From Mycobacteriaceae bacterium (lineage in GTDB: Bacteria; Actinomycetota; Actinomycetes; Mycobacteriales; Mycobacteriaceae): DNA of 11,484 nucleotides. The translations under genes and the position numbers were made by a program. Below the pieces are notes generated by a model that saw only the letters and a program-made list of their open reading frames with translations, was not told the DNA's origin and ran no database searches. This document shows, one piece after another, positions 1 to 7,299 of this stretch. The stretch covers positions 1 through 11,484 of the forward strand of contig JABFVX010000009.1 of NCBI GenBank assembly GCA_013362555.1, read 5' to 3'. Within the stretch, counting starts at the first letter, position 1; every line of letters starts with the position of its first letter.

Positions 1-36
1 CGATCCGGGTGTAAAGGATCTGTCCGCGGCGGCGGA

Positions 37-42
37 TAGAAT
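37..42 (+). promoter_or_regulatory. -10 element for the PHP gene, probably leaderless
   Basis: TAGAAT fits the actinobacterial TAnnnT -10 consensus and ends exactly 6 nt before the ATG at 49. That spacing puts the transcription start at or next to the start codon, and no Shine-Dalgarno sequence lies between. No convincing -35 hexamer is visible. The same 6-nt arrangement recurs at 4357-4362 and 8921-8926. Inferred from sequence only. Confidence 0.5.
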
Positions 43-48
43 TGATCG

Positions 49-1098
49 ATGGGGTCGGATCCGGCGCGGGTGTTGAATGAAATCGCCTATCTGCTGGAGC
101 GCTCCCGTGCCGACACGCACCGGGTGCGGGCGTATCGGCGGGCGGCGGAGGTGGTCGCCGCGCTGTCCGAGGGCGAGCGGGCGCGCCGCAGGCGGGAGCG
201 CACCTGGACGGAGTTGGCGGGGATCGGCCCGAAGACGGCGGCCATCGTCGAGCAGGTCTACGACGACGTCGAGCCGACGCTGCTGACCGACCTGCGCGCC
301 GCAGCCACCACCGCGCTGGTGGACGGCGGCGCCGAGCTGCGAGCGCAGCTGCGCGGCGACCTGCACACCCACTCCAACTGGTCCGACGGCGGCAGCCCCA
401 TCGAGGAGATGATGCGCACCGCCGCGCGCCTGGGCCACTCCTACTGCGCCCTGACCGACCACTCGCCCCGGCTGACCGTCGCCAATGGGCTCACCGCGCA
501 GCGGCTGCGACGCCAGCTGGACGTCGTCGCGCAGCTCAACGCCGAGTTGGCGCCGTTTCGGGTGCTGACCGGGATCGAAGTGGACATACTCGACGACGGC
601 GGTCTCGACCAGGAAGACGATCTCCTGGCCGAGCTCGACATCGTCGTCGCCAGCGTGCACTCGAATCTGCGGGCCGACGCCGCCACGATGACCCGACGGA
701 TGGTGTACGCCGTGGCGAACCCGCACGTCGACGTGCTCGGCCACTGCACGGGCCGGCTCGTCGAAGGCGCGCGGGGCACCCGGCCGGAATCGGCGTTCGA
801 CGCGGAGGTCGTCTTCGAGGCATGCCGCCGCTACGACACCGCGGTGGAGATCAACTCGCGTCCCGAGCGCCGCGATCCGCCGAGCAGGCTGATCAGCCTG
901 GCGCTGGAGATGAACTGCCTCTTCGCCATCGACACCGACGCGCACGCCCCGGGCCAGCTGGACTGGCAGGTGTACGGCTGTGCCCGCGCCGAGTCCGCAG
1001 GCGTGCCCGCGGACCGCGTCGTCAACGCGTGGGCCCTCGACGACCTTCTCGCGTGGACCAGCCCACCCGAACCGCCCGATGCGAAGATGCGAGGGTGA
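49..1098 (+). CDS. PHP-domain metal-dependent phosphoesterase (PolX-like, lacking a polymerase domain)
   Basis: 349 residues. Residues 1-90 form an Arg-rich helical region with a helix-hairpin-helix-like motif (LAGIGPKTAA, near residue 63), as in the small N-terminal domain of PolX-type proteins. Residues 102-300 are a PHP domain. The metal ligands are visible: H106 and H108 (LHTHS), D113, D137-H138 (TDHS), E177 (GIEVD), H204 (SVHS), H232 (LGHC), D297 and H299 (DTDAH). A complete ligand set predicts an active trinuclear-metal phosphoesterase. PHP proteins include histidinol phosphatases, exonucleases and nucleotide phosphatases. The HhH region suggests a nucleic-acid substrate, but the substrate cannot be read from sequence. 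The ATG at 49 follows a good -10 box by 6 nt. The stop TGA overlaps the kdpD GTG start as GTGA, so kdpD is probably translationally coupled. Family call is firm; function is open. Confidence 0.92.
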   Translation: MGSDPARVLNEIAYLLERSRADTHRVRAYRRAAEVVAALSEGERARRRRERTWTELAGIGPKTAAIVEQVYDDVEPTLLTDLRAAATTALVDGGAELRAQLRGDLHTHSNWSDGGSPIEEMMRTAARLGHSYCALTDHSPRLTVANGLTAQRLRRQLDVVAQLNAELAPFRVLTGIEVDILDDGGLDQEDDLLAELDIVVASVHSNLRADAATMTRRMVYAVANPHVDVLGHCTGRLVEGARGTRPESAFDAEVVFEACRRYDTAVEINSRPERRDPPSRLISLALEMNCLFAIDTDAHAPGQLDWQVYGCARAESAGVPADRVVNAWALDDLLAWTSPPEPPDAKMRG

Positions 1099-3617
1099 AC
1101 CCTTCGGGATCCGCCCGCGGCGAGTTGCGCATCTACCTCGGCTCCGCGCCGGGAGTGGGCAAGACCTTCGCAATGCTCGGCGAGGCCCGGCGCAGGCTCG
1201 AACGCGGCCAAGACGTCGTGGCCGCCCTGGTGGAGACCCACGGCCGCGCCCAGACCGCGGAGCTGCTGGTCGGAATCGAACAGCTGCCGATGAAGCAGCT
1301 CGACTACCGAGGCACCGTCCGGTCCGAGATCGACGTGGAGGCGGTGGTCGCCCGCAAGCCGGACTTGGCGCTGGTCGACGAACTGGCGCACACCAACACT
1401 CCGGGCAGCCGCAATTCCAAGCGCTGGCAGGACATCCACGAGATCCTCGCCGCGGGCATCGACGTGGTGTCGACGGTCAATATCCAGCACCTGGAGAGCC
1501 TCAACGACGTCGTCGCCCAGATAACCGGAGTCACGCAGCGCGAGACCGTGCCGGACTCGGTGGTGCGTGCCGCGGGCCAGATCGAACTGGTCGACGTGGC
1601 GCCCGAGGCGCTGCAACGCCGGATTTCGATGGGCAATGTGTACGCCGCGGAGAAGATCGACGCCGCCCTGAGCAACTACTTCCGCCGGGGCAACCTCACG
1701 GCGCTGCGCGAACTGGCGCTCTTGTGGCTGGCGGACCAAGTCGACGCGGCGCTGTCGAAATACCGCGAAGAGAAGAAGATCACCGCCACCTGGGAGGCGC
1801 GCGAGCGGGTGGTGGTGGCGGTGACCGGCGGCCCGGAGTCGGAGACGCTGGTGCGCCGCGCGCGCCGCATCGCGTCGCGCTCGGGCGCGGAGCTCATGGT
1901 GCTGCACATTGTGCGCGGCGACGGACTCGCCGGCGTGGCCGCGCCGCACATGGGCAAGGTGCGGGGGCTGGCCGCCAGCCTGGGCGCCAGCCTGCACAGC
2001 GTCGTCGGAGACGACGTGCCGACGACGCTGCTGGAGTTCGCCCGGCAGGTGAACGCCACCCAGCTGGTGCTCGGCACCTCGCGCCGGTCGCGCTGGGCGC
2101 GGGTGCTCGACGAGGGCATCGGCGCGTCGGTGGTGCAGCAGTCCGGCCCGATCGACGTCCACATGGTCACGCACGAGGAAGCCCACGCCGGCGGCCGGCC
2201 GCGCCGCAGGCCCGCGCCCACCCAGCGCCGCATCATGGCCTGGCTGGCCGCCTTCGCCGTGCCCGGGCTGGTGTGCGCGCTGATTCTCGGGGTCATGCAC
2301 CAGTACCTGGACCTGTCCGGGGAGAGTTCGCTGTTCTTCATCGCGGTGCTGGTGGTGGCGCTGCTCGGCGGCCGCGGGCCCGCGATCCTGTCGGCGCTGG
2401 TGTCCGGGGTGCTGTTGAACTACTACTTCGTCCAGCCCTCCGGGCATTTCAGCCTCGCCGATCCCGGCGGGTTCCTCACCGTGGCGCTGCTGCTGGTGGT
2501 CGCGGTCGCGGTGGCCGTCTTGGTCGACGCGGCCGCCCGGCTGGCCACTCAGGCCAGACAGGCTTCCCGCGAAGCGGAGCTGCTGGCGCTGTTCGCGGGA
2601 TCGGTGCTGCGCGGCGCCGATCTGCCCGCGCTGCTGCAGCGGGCCCGGGAGACCTACGCCCAACAGTCGGTGAGTCTGGTCGGCCAGGCCGAAGGAGTGA
2701 TCCTCTCCCTCGGGGAGGGCGCCCCGGTGACGCCCGGCGAGGCGGATGTCGTCGTCGAAGTCGGCGATGGGGAGTACTGCCTGCTCATGTCGGGGCACAA
2801 GCTGCCCGCGTACGACCGGCGGGTGCTCAACGCGCTCGCCAACCAGGCCGTCGGGCTGGTGCGCCAACAGCAGTTGTCGGAGGAGGCGGGCAAAGCCCGC
2901 GCGCTGTCGGAAGCGGACCGGCTGCAGCGCGCGCTGCTCTCGGCAGTGAGCCACGACCTGCGCACTCCGCTGGCGGCGGTGAAAGCGGCGGTCTCCAGTC
3001 TGCGCAGCGACGATGTAGAGTTCTCGCCGGAGGACACCGCCGAATTGCTCGCCACGACCGAGGAATCCGCCGATCAGCTGACGGCATTGGTCGGAAACCT
3101 GCTCGACTCCTCCCGGCTCGCCGCCGGAGTGGTGTCGCCGCAGCTGCGCACGGTCTATCTGGACGAGGTGGTGCACCGGGCCTTGGTGAGTGTGGGTCTG
3201 AGCCCGCGCGGCTACCGGCACCGCGACTTGAACAGGGTCAAGGTCGACGTCGGCACGGTGTCGGCGTGCACCGACGCGGCGCTGCTGGAGCGGGTCGTGG
3301 CGAATCTGGTGGACAACGCGCTGCGCTACGCGGGCGAGGCAATCGTCCGGGTGGACGCCGCGCGGGTGGGCGAACGCGTGTCGGTTCGAGTGATCGACGC
3401 GGGTCCCGGTATCGAGGAGGGCCGTGACGTCGAACTCTTCCAGCCGTTCCAGCGGCTCGGCGACCGCGACAACACCAGCGGCGTCGGGCTGGGGCTGTCC
3501 GTGGTGCACGGGTTCACCGAGGCGATGGGAGGCACGGTGGAGGCCACGGGAACGCCCGGCGGGGGACTGACGATGATCGTGGACCTGCCCGCGCCCGCGG
3601 ACGGAGACACCCCGTGA
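1095..3617 (+). CDS. kdpD: KdpD, K+/turgor-responsive sensor histidine kinase
   Basis: 840 residues from the GTG at 1095, close to the usual 840-895. Domains in order: KdpD N-terminal domain with Walker A GSAPGVGKT (16-24) and LVDELAHTN (93-101); a universal-stress-like domain at about 235-355; four hydrophobic helices (DUF4118) at about 376-480; a GAF-like stretch at about 495-610; the kinase core with phospho-acceptor H620 (SHDLRTPL), N box N741 (NLVDNALRY), G1 box DAGPGI (768-773) and G2 box GVGLGLS (796-802). All catalytic motifs are intact. In known systems KdpD phosphorylates KdpE at low K+ or osmotic stress to switch on the KdpFABC K+ ATPase. I reject the longer open frame beginning at 822: it runs through the PHP gene, and the KdpD match begins just after 1095. 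A weak GAAGA lies 7 nt upstream. The GTGA overlap with the previous gene suggests coupling. kdpFABC is not in the window. Confidence 0.97.
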   Translation: MNPSGSARGELRIYLGSAPGVGKTFAMLGEARRRLERGQDVVAALVETHGRAQTAELLVGIEQLPMKQLDYRGTVRSEIDVEAVVARKPDLALVDELAHTNTPGSRNSKRWQDIHEILAAGIDVVSTVNIQHLESLNDVVAQITGVTQRETVPDSVVRAAGQIELVDVAPEALQRRISMGNVYAAEKIDAALSNYFRRGNLTALRELALLWLADQVDAALSKYREEKKITATWEARERVVVAVTGGPESETLVRRARRIASRSGAELMVLHIVRGDGLAGVAAPHMGKVRGLAASLGASLHSVVGDDVPTTLLEFARQVNATQLVLGTSRRSRWARVLDEGIGASVVQQSGPIDVHMVTHEEAHAGGRPRRRPAPTQRRIMAWLAAFAVPGLVCALILGVMHQYLDLSGESSLFFIAVLVVALLGGRGPAILSALVSGVLLNYYFVQPSGHFSLADPGGFLTVALLLVVAVAVAVLVDAAARLATQARQASREAELLALFAGSVLRGADLPALLQRARETYAQQSVSLVGQAEGVILSLGEGAPVTPGEADVVVEVGDGEYCLLMSGHKLPAYDRRVLNALANQAVGLVRQQQLSEEAGKARALSEADRLQRALLSAVSHDLRTPLAAVKAAVSSLRSDDVEFSPEDTAELLATTEESADQLTALVGNLLDSSRLAAGVVSPQLRTVYLDEVVHRALVSVGLSPRGYRHRDLNRVKVDVGTVSACTDAALLERVVANLVDNALRYAGEAIVRVDAARVGERVSVRVIDAGPGIEEGRDVELFQPFQRLGDRDNTSGVGLGLSVVHGFTEAMGGTVEATGTPGGGLTMIVDLPAPADGDTP

Positions 3618-4312
3618 GCACCGGCGCCCGTCCGGTGACCGTGTTGGTCGTGGACGACGAGCCCCAGATCCTGCGGGCGCTGCGGATCAACCTGTCGGTG
3701 CGCGGCTACGAGATCGTCACTGCCTCTACCGGCTCGGGCGCGCTGCGCGCGGCCTCGGAGCGGCGGCCCGACGTCGTGGTGCTCGACCTCGGCCTGCCGG
3801 ACATGGACGGCGTCGAGGTGCTGGCCGGGTTGCGCGGCTGGTCGAACGCGCCGGTCATCGTGCTGTCCGCGCGCACCGACGCGGCGGACAAGGTCGACGC
3901 CCTGGACGCGGGCGCCGACGACTACATCACCAAGCCGTTCGGGATGGACGAGTTCCTCGCTCGCCTGCGTGCCGCCGTCCGCCGCGGCGCCACGACGGTC
4001 GACGCCGACGCCCCCGTGGTCGTCACCGACTCGTTCACGGTGGACCTGGCGGCGAAGAAGGTCACCAAGGCAGGCGTCGAGGTGCACCTCACACCCACGG
4101 AGTGGGGCATGCTCGAAATGCTGGTGCGCCACCGCGGCAAGCTGGTGGGCCGCACCGAGCTGCTGCAGGAAGTCTGGGGCCCCGCCTACCTCAATGAAAC
4201 CCACTACCTGCGGGTTTATCTGGCTCAGCTGCGCCGCAAGCTCGAAGACGACCCCGCCCGTCCCAAGCATCTGCTCACCGAAGCGGGCATGGGCTACCGC
4301 TTCCACCAGTAA
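3614..4312 (+). CDS. kdpE: KdpE, OmpR/PhoB-family response regulator
   Basis: 232 residues. Receiver domain at residues 8-120 with acidic pocket D14-D15-E16, phospho-acceptor D58 (VVVLDLGLPD), switch residue S85 (VLSAR) and K107 (ITKPF). The C-terminal winged-helix DNA-binding domain covers about 132-230 (LTPTEWGMLEMLVRHRGK, then RVYLAQLRRKLE). It is the expected phosphorylation target of KdpD and activator of kdp transcription. The GTG start at 3614 overlaps the kdpD stop as GTGA and has GGAGA 6 nt upstream inside kdpD, so the pair should be co-translated at a fixed ratio. The stop at 4310-4312 is followed directly by a terminator hairpin, so kdpE ends this transcription unit. Another OmpR-family regulator is possible by sequence alone, but adjacency to kdpD makes KdpE very likely. 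Confidence 0.96.
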   Translation: MSTGARPVTVLVVDDEPQILRALRINLSVRGYEIVTASTGSGALRAASERRPDVVVLDLGLPDMDGVEVLAGLRGWSNAPVIVLSARTDAADKVDALDAGADDYITKPFGMDEFLARLRAAVRRGATTVDADAPVVVTDSFTVDLAAKKVTKAGVEVHLTPTEWGMLEMLVRHRGKLVGRTELLQEVWGPAYLNETHYLRVYLAQLRRKLEDDPARPKHLLTEAGMGYRFHQ

Positions 4313-4313
4313 C

Positions 4314-4341
4314 CCCGCGGCTCCCGGCTGGGAGCCGCGGG
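4314..4341 (+). terminator. Intrinsic terminator hairpin after kdpE
   Basis: A perfect 12-bp inverted repeat, CCCGCGGCTCCC then loop GGCT then GGGAGCCGCGGG, begins 1 nt after the kdpE stop codon. Eleven of the 12 pairs are G-C. No T run follows, which is common for terminators in high-GC actinobacteria. It separates the kdp unit from the OsmC operon, whose predicted -10 starts 15 nt further on. Confidence 0.8.
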
Positions 4342-4356
4342 CCGTTCCGGAGATGG

Positions 4357-4362
4357 CACTAT
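4357..4362 (+). promoter_or_regulatory. Extended -10 element for the OsmC-acyP operon
   Basis: CACTAT has the two most conserved -10 bases (A2, T6) and is preceded by TGG, an extended -10 TGn motif. It ends 6 nt before the ATG at 4369, the same spacing as at 37-42 and 8921-8926, so the transcript is probably leaderless. A GAGGG touches the ATG at 4364-4368 but is too close to act as a normal Shine-Dalgarno sequence. Confidence 0.5.
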
Positions 4363-4368
4363 CGAGGG

Positions 4369-4839
4369 ATGGTCGAACAGAACGGGAATGCGCAGACCGG
4401 CGCTGCACAGCAGCCTGCCGTCAAGCCGGAGACGCAGCTGTGGGTGGAGCGCATCGGGACCAGGCGCTACGTCGGACGCAGCTCGCGAGGGGCCGAGGTG
4501 CAGATCGGGTCGGACAGCGTCGACGGCGTGTTCACCCCAGGCGAGCTGCTGAAGATCGCGCTCGCCGGGTGCACCGGCCTGTCCTCGGACATGACGCTGG
4601 CCTCCCGCCTGGGCGACTCCTTCGACGCCACCGTCCGCGTGTCCGGCGCGGCGGACCGGGAAAACGAGCGCTACCCCGAGCTGAACGAGGTGCTCGAGCT
4701 TGACCTGAGCGAGCTGGACGAGGCCGCCCGGGAGCGCCTGCTGCAGCGGGTGCAGCGCGCGGTGGACCGCGTTTGCACCGTGGGACGCACCCTGAAGGCG
4801 GGGAGCAAGGTCACGCTGACCTTCTCCGTGGACGCGTGA
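4369..4839 (+). CDS. OsmC/Ohr-family protein (thiol-dependent peroxidase-like)
   Basis: 156 residues. The two hallmark cysteines are present: C68 in LLKIALAGCTG at the start of the central helix, and C136 in DRVCTVGRTLKAG. In characterised OsmC/Ohr proteins these two residues reduce organic hydroperoxides through a disulfide cycle. The core begins near residue 22 after an Ala/Gln-rich N-terminus. It looks closer to the mycobacterial OsmC-like gene found beside acyP and smc than to classical Ohr, so detoxification of organic peroxides is probable but the substrate is not certain. The gene follows the kdpE terminator, has its own predicted leaderless promoter, and its TGA overlaps the acyP GTG as GTGA, making it the first gene of the 4369-7749 operon. 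Confidence 0.92.
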   Translation: MVEQNGNAQTGAAQQPAVKPETQLWVERIGTRRYVGRSSRGAEVQIGSDSVDGVFTPGELLKIALAGCTGLSSDMTLASRLGDSFDATVRVSGAADRENERYPELNEVLELDLSELDEAARERLLQRVQRAVDRVCTVGRTLKAGSKVTLTFSVDA

Positions 4840-5129
4840 GTGCGCCCGCCGCCGCCGAGTCCGTGCGGTTGACGGCCTGGGTGCACGGCCACGTACAGGG
4901 AGTGGGTTTCCGCTGGTGGACGCGGTCGCAGGCGCTGGAGCTCGGTCTGGTGGGGCACGCGACCAACAGCACGGGCGGCCGGGTCTGCGTGATTGCCGAG
5001 GGACTGAGGCCGGCGTGTGCGAAACTGCTGGAACTACTGCGCTCCGGCACCACGCCCGGGCGAGTGGATGTGGTGGTGGATAACTGGGACGCCGCGCGCG
5101 GCGGCCTGTCGGGATTCGAGGAGCGGTAA
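4836..5129 (+). CDS. acyP: Acylphosphatase
   Basis: 97 residues, the normal size for this one-domain enzyme, which hydrolyses carboxyl-phosphate anhydrides such as acetyl phosphate or 1,3-bisphosphoglycerate. The signature VHGHVQGVGFRWWTR (16-30) holds the phosphate-binding loop and catalytic R26. The second motif, GHATNSTGGRV (40-50), supplies catalytic N44. I chose the GTG at 4836 because it forms a GTGA overlap with the OsmC stop and gives the usual length. A GTG at 4863 is the alternative and would still keep the whole domain. There is no clear Shine-Dalgarno sequence, so translation probably depends on coupling to the OsmC gene. In mycobacteria acyP directly precedes smc; here the next gene is a membrane protein 6 nt away. 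Confidence 0.93.
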   Translation: MSAPAAAESVRLTAWVHGHVQGVGFRWWTRSQALELGLVGHATNSTGGRVCVIAEGLRPACAKLLELLRSGTTPGRVDVVVDNWDAARGGLSGFEER

Positions 5130-5135
5130 GAGGAC

Positions 5136-6068
5136 ATGGCCGACGAGCCGCAACAGCCGCGTCCGAAATCGGGGGAGGGCCCCGACTCCGGCGTGCGTGA
5201 GCCTGCACAGCCCATTCCGGGCATGCCGCCGGTGTTCCCGGATTCTCCGGAGCAGCCGCTGCCGCTGCCGGGCATGCCGCCGATGGAGCCCGCGGACCAA
5301 GCGCCCGTTCCGCCCTATGTGCCGCCGACCGGACCGGTTCCGCCCTATGTGCCGCCGAACGAAGCGGGCGACGACTCCCCGCGGCGCGGCCGGATGACAG
5401 TGCAGGAGCCGGGGGCGACGCCCAAGCGCAAGCCGACGGTCGCCGAGGCGCGGGCCCGCGACAAGGCCCGCCGCGAGGCCGAGGAAGCCGAGCGCCTGGC
5501 TGCGGAAGCTGCCGCGGCCGCCGCGGCGAAAAGACGCAAGCGCAAGCGCGGCGCCATTGCGGTAGCCGGGGTGGCCGCGGTGGTGGCGGGCGGGTACCTG
5601 GCGTACCGGGTCGCGACCAAGCCGACCAACGTGACCGCGAGCTGCATCGTGGACCTGGGCAAAGACCAGGTGGTGACCAACGCCTCCGGGCAGCTGATGC
5701 GCGACAGCGCGGGCTTGCCGCTGACAGTGCACCAGTCCGGCTCGCAGTGGATAGACCAGTACGGCGCGCCGGTCGCGCTGCAGAACGGCTGGAAGGTCGC
5801 CCCCGGCAACCAGGTGGTCGTCGACGACGACTACTGCGACGAACCCAGCCGCTTCGGCGGCACCAATTCCTATGGCGGCGGCGGCCTTTACCCGATCTTC
5901 ATCCACGGCGGCCACCAGTACCACTATTACTACGGCGGCAGCGGATCGATCGGGCATCCGCCTACCGGCGGTACGATGACCGCCCCCAAGCACTCTACGG
6001 TGCACACCAAGAGCGGCAGCGTCGTGCGCGGCGGCTTCGGCAGCAAGAGCGCGGGCAGCGGCTCCTAA
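5136..6068 (+). CDS. Proline-rich single-pass membrane protein with a YgiB/DUF1190-like RGGFG tail
   Basis: 310 residues. Residues 1-82 are Pro-rich, with PGMPP at 28-32 and 45-49 and a tandem VPPYVPP unit. Residues 97-138 are a charged Ala/Arg/Glu helix, probably a coiled coil, ending in a Lys/Arg cluster. One membrane helix spans about 139-157. The basic side predicts an N-in, C-out topology. The outer part has two cysteines (C170, C234), which could form a disulfide, then a Gly/Tyr/His-rich stretch, and a tail with TMTAPK (280-285) and VVRGGFGSKSAG (296-307). From memory, E. coli YgiB ends with a very similar TMTVPK ... TRGGFG pattern. The next two genes match YgiB/YjfM partners, which supports the link. 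Start: ATG at 5136, 6 nt after acyP, with GAGGAG at 5118-5123. The CDS is firm; homology to DUF1190 is limited to the tail, and the function is unknown. Confidence 0.85.
   Translation: MADEPQQPRPKSGEGPDSGVREPAQPIPGMPPVFPDSPEQPLPLPGMPPMEPADQAPVPPYVPPTGPVPPYVPPNEAGDDSPRRGRMTVQEPGATPKRKPTVAEARARDKARREAEEAERLAAEAAAAAAAKRRKRKRGAIAVAGVAAVVAGGYLAYRVATKPTNVTASCIVDLGKDQVVTNASGQLMRDSAGLPLTVHQSGSQWIDQYGAPVALQNGWKVAPGNQVVVDDDYCDEPSRFGGTNSYGGGGLYPIFIHGGHQYHYYYGGSGSIGHPPTGGTMTAPKHSTVHTKSGSVVRGGFGSKSAGSGS
5307..5358 (+). repeat. Two-copy 30-bp-period tandem repeat encoding VPPYVPP
   Basis: An identical 22-bp block occurs at 5307-5328 and 5337-5358, a 30-bp period. It keeps the reading frame and encodes two VPPYVPP units in the proline-rich N-terminus of the membrane protein. 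Identical DNA suggests recent duplication or slippage, so copy number may vary between strains. Confidence 0.8.
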
Positions 6069-6099
6069 CACTCGACAGAACCCGAAAGAACCTGGACTC

Positions 6100-7263
6100 A
6101 TGCGACGAGAACGCGGTACCCCCAGGCCCGGATGGCAGAGCACCATCGCAGGCCAGGGCCTCGCCTTCGGCAGCCCGGCCCGCGACGCCCGCGGCGCCGA
6201 ACGCCCCTATTGGGACGAGTCGGTGCACTACGCCTTCGACATGGACGAGATCCTGTCGCTGGAGGCCACCGTCGAGTTGTTGCACTCGATGTGCCTGGCC
6301 GCGGTCGAGCACGTCATCCTGACTGTAAGATTTGCGGATTTCGGTCTGCCGGAATGGAGTTGGGGCCCGATCGCGGAATCGTGGAAACGCTCCGATCCCT
6401 ACGTCTACGGCCGGTTCGACTTGCGCTACGACGGCCGCCGTCCGCCGGTGCTGTTGGAGTACAACGCCGATACCCCCACCTCGCTGCTGGAAGCCTCGAT
6501 CATCCAGTGGCACTGGCTCACCGACACCCACCCGGACGACGATCAGTGGAACTCGCTGCACGAGAAGCTGGTTGAGCGGTGGAGCGAGCTGAGAGCCGGA
6601 ATGTCCGGCCACGAGCTGCATTTCACGTGGTCCAGCGCGGACGGCAGCGGCGAGGACAACATCACGACCGCCTACCTCCAGGAGACCGCCGCCGAGGCGG
6701 GCTTCGACACGGTGGCGCTTGCCATCGAGGAGATCGGCTGGGACGTCGAACTGAAGCGCTTCGTCGATCTCGCCGACGCGCCGATCGAGGCGATCTTCAA
6801 GCTGTACCCGTGGGAGTGGGTGCTCGACGACGAGTTCGGCAAGCGGGCCGCCGAGAGCCTGCCCGCGACGACCTGGGTCGAGCCGCTGTGGAAGTCGCTG
6901 CTGAGCAACAAGGCGATCCTGGCGGTGCTGTGGGAGATGCATCCCGGGCACCCCAACCTGCTGCCTGCCTACCTCGACGACCCGCACGAGCTCACGGAGT
7001 ACATCCGCAAGCCCAAGCTCGGCCGCGAGGGCGCGAACATGACCATCGTCGGCGCGGGCATGGACACCGCAACCGGCGGCGTCTACGGCGCCGAAGGATT
7101 CGTCTACCAGCTGCTCGACCCGCTGCCCGAGTTCGACGGCATGCGGCCCGCGCTGGGCGCCTGGATGGTCGGCGACACGTCCGCGGGCCTCGGCATCCGC
7201 GAGACCGCCGGGCTGATCACCGATGACGGCGCAGCATTCGTTCCGCACCGAATTCCGCAGTGA
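6100..7263 (+). CDS. Glutathionylspermidine-synthase-like ATP-grasp amide ligase (YgiC/YjfC family)
   Basis: 387 residues, essentially the length of E. coli YgiC/YjfC (about 386) and matching the C-terminal synthetase domain of E. coli GspS without the N-terminal amidase. Recognisable blocks: PYWDES (36-41); a FDLRYDG block with R105 and D107; LLEYNADTPTSLLEA with E120 and N122, the expected Mg-ATP ligands; FKLYPWEW with K234; SNKAIL with K271; HPNLLPAY; KLGREGAN with R309; GIRETAGLITDDG with R367. The ATP-grasp residues appear intact, so an active ATP-dependent C-N ligase is predicted, probably cytosolic. The acceptor is unknown. Glutathionylspermidine itself is unlikely because Nocardia-like bacteria use mycothiol rather than glutathione. 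The ATG at 6100 is 31 nt after the RGGFG-tail protein, with only a weak purine-rich GAAAGAA upstream. It lies between that gene and a DUF350 gene in a probable operon. Confidence 0.95.
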   Translation: MRRERGTPRPGWQSTIAGQGLAFGSPARDARGAERPYWDESVHYAFDMDEILSLEATVELLHSMCLAAVEHVILTVRFADFGLPEWSWGPIAESWKRSDPYVYGRFDLRYDGRRPPVLLEYNADTPTSLLEASIIQWHWLTDTHPDDDQWNSLHEKLVERWSELRAGMSGHELHFTWSSADGSGEDNITTAYLQETAAEAGFDTVALAIEEIGWDVELKRFVDLADAPIEAIFKLYPWEWVLDDEFGKRAAESLPATTWVEPLWKSLLSNKAILAVLWEMHPGHPNLLPAYLDDPHELTEYIRKPKLGREGANMTIVGAGMDTATGGVYGAEGFVYQLLDPLPEFDGMRPALGAWMVGDTSAGLGIRETAGLITDDGAAFVPHRIPQ

Positions 7264-7299
7264 TTCGATTCCCTTGAGCCGAATGGAGACCCAGACCAG

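Noticed and set aside
822..1094. N-terminal extension of kdpD to an ATG at 822
   Set aside because: The extra 91 codons lie inside the PHP gene in another frame and encode Arg/Pro-rich low-complexity sequence. KdpD similarity starts just after the GTG at 1095.
831..3509. An 892-codon open frame on the minus strand opposite kdpD
   Set aside because: It mirrors the GC-rich third-position pattern of kdpD. Its translation is low-complexity (Arg, His, Gln, Gly rich) with no domain, while kdpD on the other strand has all its motifs.
4773..4835. Longer acylphosphatase beginning at 4773
   Set aside because: It would add 21 residues overlapping the OsmC gene outside the acylphosphatase domain. The GTGA overlap at 4836 gives the usual length.
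6100..7263. Calling the ligase a genuine glutathionylspermidine synthase
   Set aside because: It has only the synthetase domain and matches YgiC/YjfC. Mycothiol-using actinomycetes are not expected to supply glutathione, so the specific activity is unsupported.
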